From Aminobacter aminovorans (lineage in GTDB: Bacteria; Pseudomonadota; Alphaproteobacteria; Rhizobiales; Rhizobiaceae): a stretch of 64,000 nt of DNA. Below are positions 62,107 to 64,000 of the stretch, one piece after another. The notes below the pieces were generated by a model. The model did no database searches, was not told the DNA's origin, and was given only the letters and a program-made list of their open reading frames with translations. Position 1 is the stretch's first letter, and the number at the start of each line of letters is the position of its first letter. The DNA lies in assembly GCF_900445235.1 (NCBI RefSeq), contig NZ_UFSM01000002.1, positions 124,001-188,000 on the forward strand, in the 5' to 3' direction. The position numbers and the translations under genes are program-made.

Positions 62107-63615
62107 ATGGATGAAAAGCACCCTCAGTGTTCGGCAAAGACCCCCGATGAGATCGGGCGTCTCGACCGCGCTCTGATCAGTGGCGTTGCCTGGACTGGCG
62201 GCTCACGCTGGCTTGCGCAGATTTACACGTGGCCGGCAACTGTCGTTATTGCACGTGTCCTTGGGCCCGAGGCGTATGGCTTCATGGCCGTTTCGACTAT
62301 TTTCACCCGCTTCTTATCGGTCATAGCCGAGGCTGGCCTCGGTTATGCGATCATCATGTCTCCAGACGTCAGCCGATCCACGATCAGGCAACTGAATACA
62401 GTTGCCGTATTGCTGGGATGCGCTGCCGTCGTCATGGCAATGGCGCTATCGCCCTATGTCGCTGCCTTTTTTGGAGAGGAAGCCGTCCGAACGGTTATCT
62501 TGGCGCTCAGCGTCATTTTCGTCATAGAGGCGCTCGCTATTGTTCCGGTTGCGGTCCTCAGGCGAGAGTTCCGTTACAAGGAGCTGGCGATATCTGAATT
62601 TTCAAGGTCGATTTCCGATACGACGATTACTCTATGCCTCGCGGTGGCCGGCTTTGGATACTGGGCATTGGTATGCGGTTATCTCGGCGGTGCAATGATC
62701 TCCTTGTTCATAACGGCCTATTTCGGCCGCCAAGGGTATGAATTGCCGCGCGCAGCGCAAGTCCGACCGTTCATGGTTTTTGGATTGAATTTTGTCTCCC
62801 AGGGCATTTCGTCATTGATCTGCTCGTCTGCCGACATCGCTGTAGCCGGGCGGTTACTCGGCGCAAGCACGACAGGCCAATATGTCTTTGCATTGACATT
62901 GGCGGCCACCCCCTTGGAGAAAATCACGTCGCTGGTAACGCGGGTAACACCCGGACTGTTTTTGGAAGTCCGTCAGGATCCCGATAGCCTGAAGCGATAT
63001 CTGACCTCGATAACGCGCCATCTCGCCCTGGCTGCCTTCCCACTATTGTTTGGCCTCGCGGCAATTGCGAACGAGTTCTTTCACATCGTCATGGGGCCTT
63101 CCTGGGCGGGTGCGGTCTGGCCAATGCGGCTCCTGTGCGCGCATGTGGCAATCGCATCCGTTTTTGCGCTCCTGCCGCAGATTCTTCAGGCATGTGGCCG
63201 TCCAGGCATTCCAACGCGCCAGGCATGGATCGCTGCTGTCGTTCTGCCGCTTCTGTTTATCATTTTCGGCTCGGCATGGGGCGCCGTCGGTATCGCGGCC
63301 GGCTGGCTGGTCGGTGCCTTGGTGATAAATGCGCCGCTCCTCGTTGCAACATTGCGGGTGGCGCACACTTCTCTGCTTGAATACGTATCCAGCATGTGGC
63401 CAGCAGCCTCCGCCTCGGCGCTCATGATCGTGACGGTCCAACTGACAAGAAGCGTAATCGCTTCGTTCGACATATGGCCTCCCTTGCAACTCCTAGCCAT
63501 GATTGCGGTCGGTGCGGCGACCTATATCCTGGTATTGCTGGTGTTCCACCGACAGGTCGTAAACCAGATGACCGGCTACTGGCGGGGCAAGCGCCTCGAA
63601 CTGGAGCAGAAATGA
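62107..63615 (+). CDS. Wzx-type polysaccharide flippase
   Basis: This 502-residue protein has about 12-14 hydrophobic helices and the N-terminal signature ALISGVAWTGGSRWLAQIYT and VIARVLGPEAYGFMAVSTIF of the MOP/Wzx (polysaccharide transport) family. It moves the undecaprenyl-linked repeat unit across the inner membrane. The presence of Wzx together with Wzz, Wza and a Wzy-like gene points to a Wzx/Wzy-dependent exopolysaccharide. The stop overlaps the next start (ATGA). Confidence 0.94.
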   Translation: MDEKHPQCSAKTPDEIGRLDRALISGVAWTGGSRWLAQIYTWPATVVIARVLGPEAYGFMAVSTIFTRFLSVIAEAGLGYAIIMSPDVSRSTIRQLNTVAVLLGCAAVVMAMALSPYVAAFFGEEAVRTVILALSVIFVIEALAIVPVAVLRREFRYKELAISEFSRSISDTTITLCLAVAGFGYWALVCGYLGGAMISLFITAYFGRQGYELPRAAQVRPFMVFGLNFVSQGISSLICSSADIAVAGRLLGASTTGQYVFALTLAATPLEKITSLVTRVTPGLFLEVRQDPDSLKRYLTSITRHLALAAFPLLFGLAAIANEFFHIVMGPSWAGAVWPMRLLCAHVAIASVFALLPQILQACGRPGIPTRQAWIAAVVLPLLFIIFGSAWGAVGIAAGWLVGALVINAPLLVATLRVAHTSLLEYVSSMWPAASASALMIVTVQLTRSVIASFDIWPPLQLLAMIAVGAATYILVLLVFHRQVVNQMTGYWRGKRLELEQK

Positions 63616-64000
63616 CGGCGCAATCGACATGGCTCGCAACAATATCATTCATGGTTTTGTGCGGAGCTGCGTTGGCAATCTCCGGAAACCTGGCCGTTCC
63701 GCTTCTCGGTATTTCCGCGCTGCTCGGCGGCATCGTCCTGATTTATCTGGCGGCGTATTATCCCTTTGCATTGGCAATCACCTTTGCCGCCTCGAGCATG
63801 TTCCGAATCCATGAAGCGCTTCTGATGCTGAGCCCGCTGAGGCTTCCCCTCATATTGGCCGCTATTACCGCGGTCTCGCTGCTCTGGCATCTGGTCAAGG
63901 GCAACCTACGGCCTGAGTGGACGTCGCAGATTGTATGGTTCGTCCTCTTTTTCGGACTGGTGTCGTTTGGCGTGCCACTCGCCGCCAGTCCCTCGGCGGC
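63612..64000 (+). CDS. Probable O-antigen ligase/Wzy-like polymerase, N-terminal part
   Basis: The frame opens at ATG 63612, overlapping the wzx stop, and stays open to the window end (129 residues). It has four or five hydrophobic helices (about 6-26, 28-48, 50-60, 72-90, 105-125), as in the first third of the Wzy/WaaL family. No catalytic motif falls inside the visible part, so the assignment rests on topology and on its position after wzx. Confidence 0.65.
   Translation, partial: MTAQSTWLATISFMVLCGAALAISGNLAVPLLGISALLGGIVLIYLAAYYPFALAITFAASSMFRIHEALLMLSPLRLPLILAAITAVSLLWHLVKGNLRPEWTSQIVWFVLFFGLVSFGVPLAASPSA

Overview
The window looks like part of a repABC plasmid (or a plasmid-derived region) from an alphaproteobacterium of the Rhizobiales, most like Mesorhizobium or a near relative. 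The evidence is a complete repABC cassette with three parS palindromes, an Agrobacterium/Rhizobium-type trb conjugation operon in the order BCDEJKLFGHI, TraR/LuxR-type and LuxI-type quorum-sensing genes, two SyrB-family proteins, a Usg protein, a DUF1344 protein and high GC content. No tRNA, rRNA, CRISPR array or intact insertion sequence was seen.

Layout. 1-6.2 kb: end of a P-type cation ATPase, an AI-2E family permease, a wrecked VIT-type iron/manganese transporter, a groES-groEL operon with a CIRCE operator, usg and a scrap of a multicopper oxidase. 6.2-8.2 kb: a tyrosine recombinase and a PIN/Phd toxin-antitoxin pair. 8.4-12.8 kb: repC, a putative countertranscript RNA, repB, repA (all minus strand) and three parS sites. 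12.8-15.9 kb: mostly non-coding, with a 24-residue membrane peptide and a phytanoyl-CoA dioxygenase family enzyme. 15.9-25.6 kb: complete trb mating-pair operon, but with no traI synthase gene in front and no tra (DNA-processing) genes in view. 25.8-30.8 kb: a GSU2403-type nucleotidyltransferase gene with duplicated operator-like repeats, a TraR-like regulator, two SyrB-like genes, a frameshifted SnoaL gene and an internally deleted BrkB gene.

30.8-41.2 kb is the most unusual part. An N-formylglutamate amidohydrolase homologue, a QEGLA/DUF1704 protein with a MATCAP-like HExxxH site, a glutathione-synthetase-like ATP-grasp ligase, a PduX-like GHMP kinase, a cysteine-synthase-like PLP enzyme and (opposite strand) a threonine-synthase-like PLP enzyme are followed by an XRE regulator, a LuxR regulator, a LuxI acyl-homoserine-lactone synthase and a GNAT acetyltransferase. 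The content suggests a quorum-sensing-linked pathway to a small amino-acid- or peptide-derived molecule. The product is unknown.

41.2-46 kb holds small stress-type genes (PRC-barrel, cysteine hydrolase, DUF1344, small membrane peptides) and decayed genes. 46-64 kb is an exopolysaccharide locus: three GT4 glycosyltransferases, an FkbM methyltransferase, an alkaline-phosphatase-superfamily protein, an RTX-repeat secreted protein with a probable glycan-active domain, a split Wzz/Wza/BY-kinase-like export set whose ATPase has lost its P-loop lysine, a GT2 glycosyltransferase, an acyltransferase, a Wzx flippase and the start of a probable Wzy/ligase gene that runs off the window.
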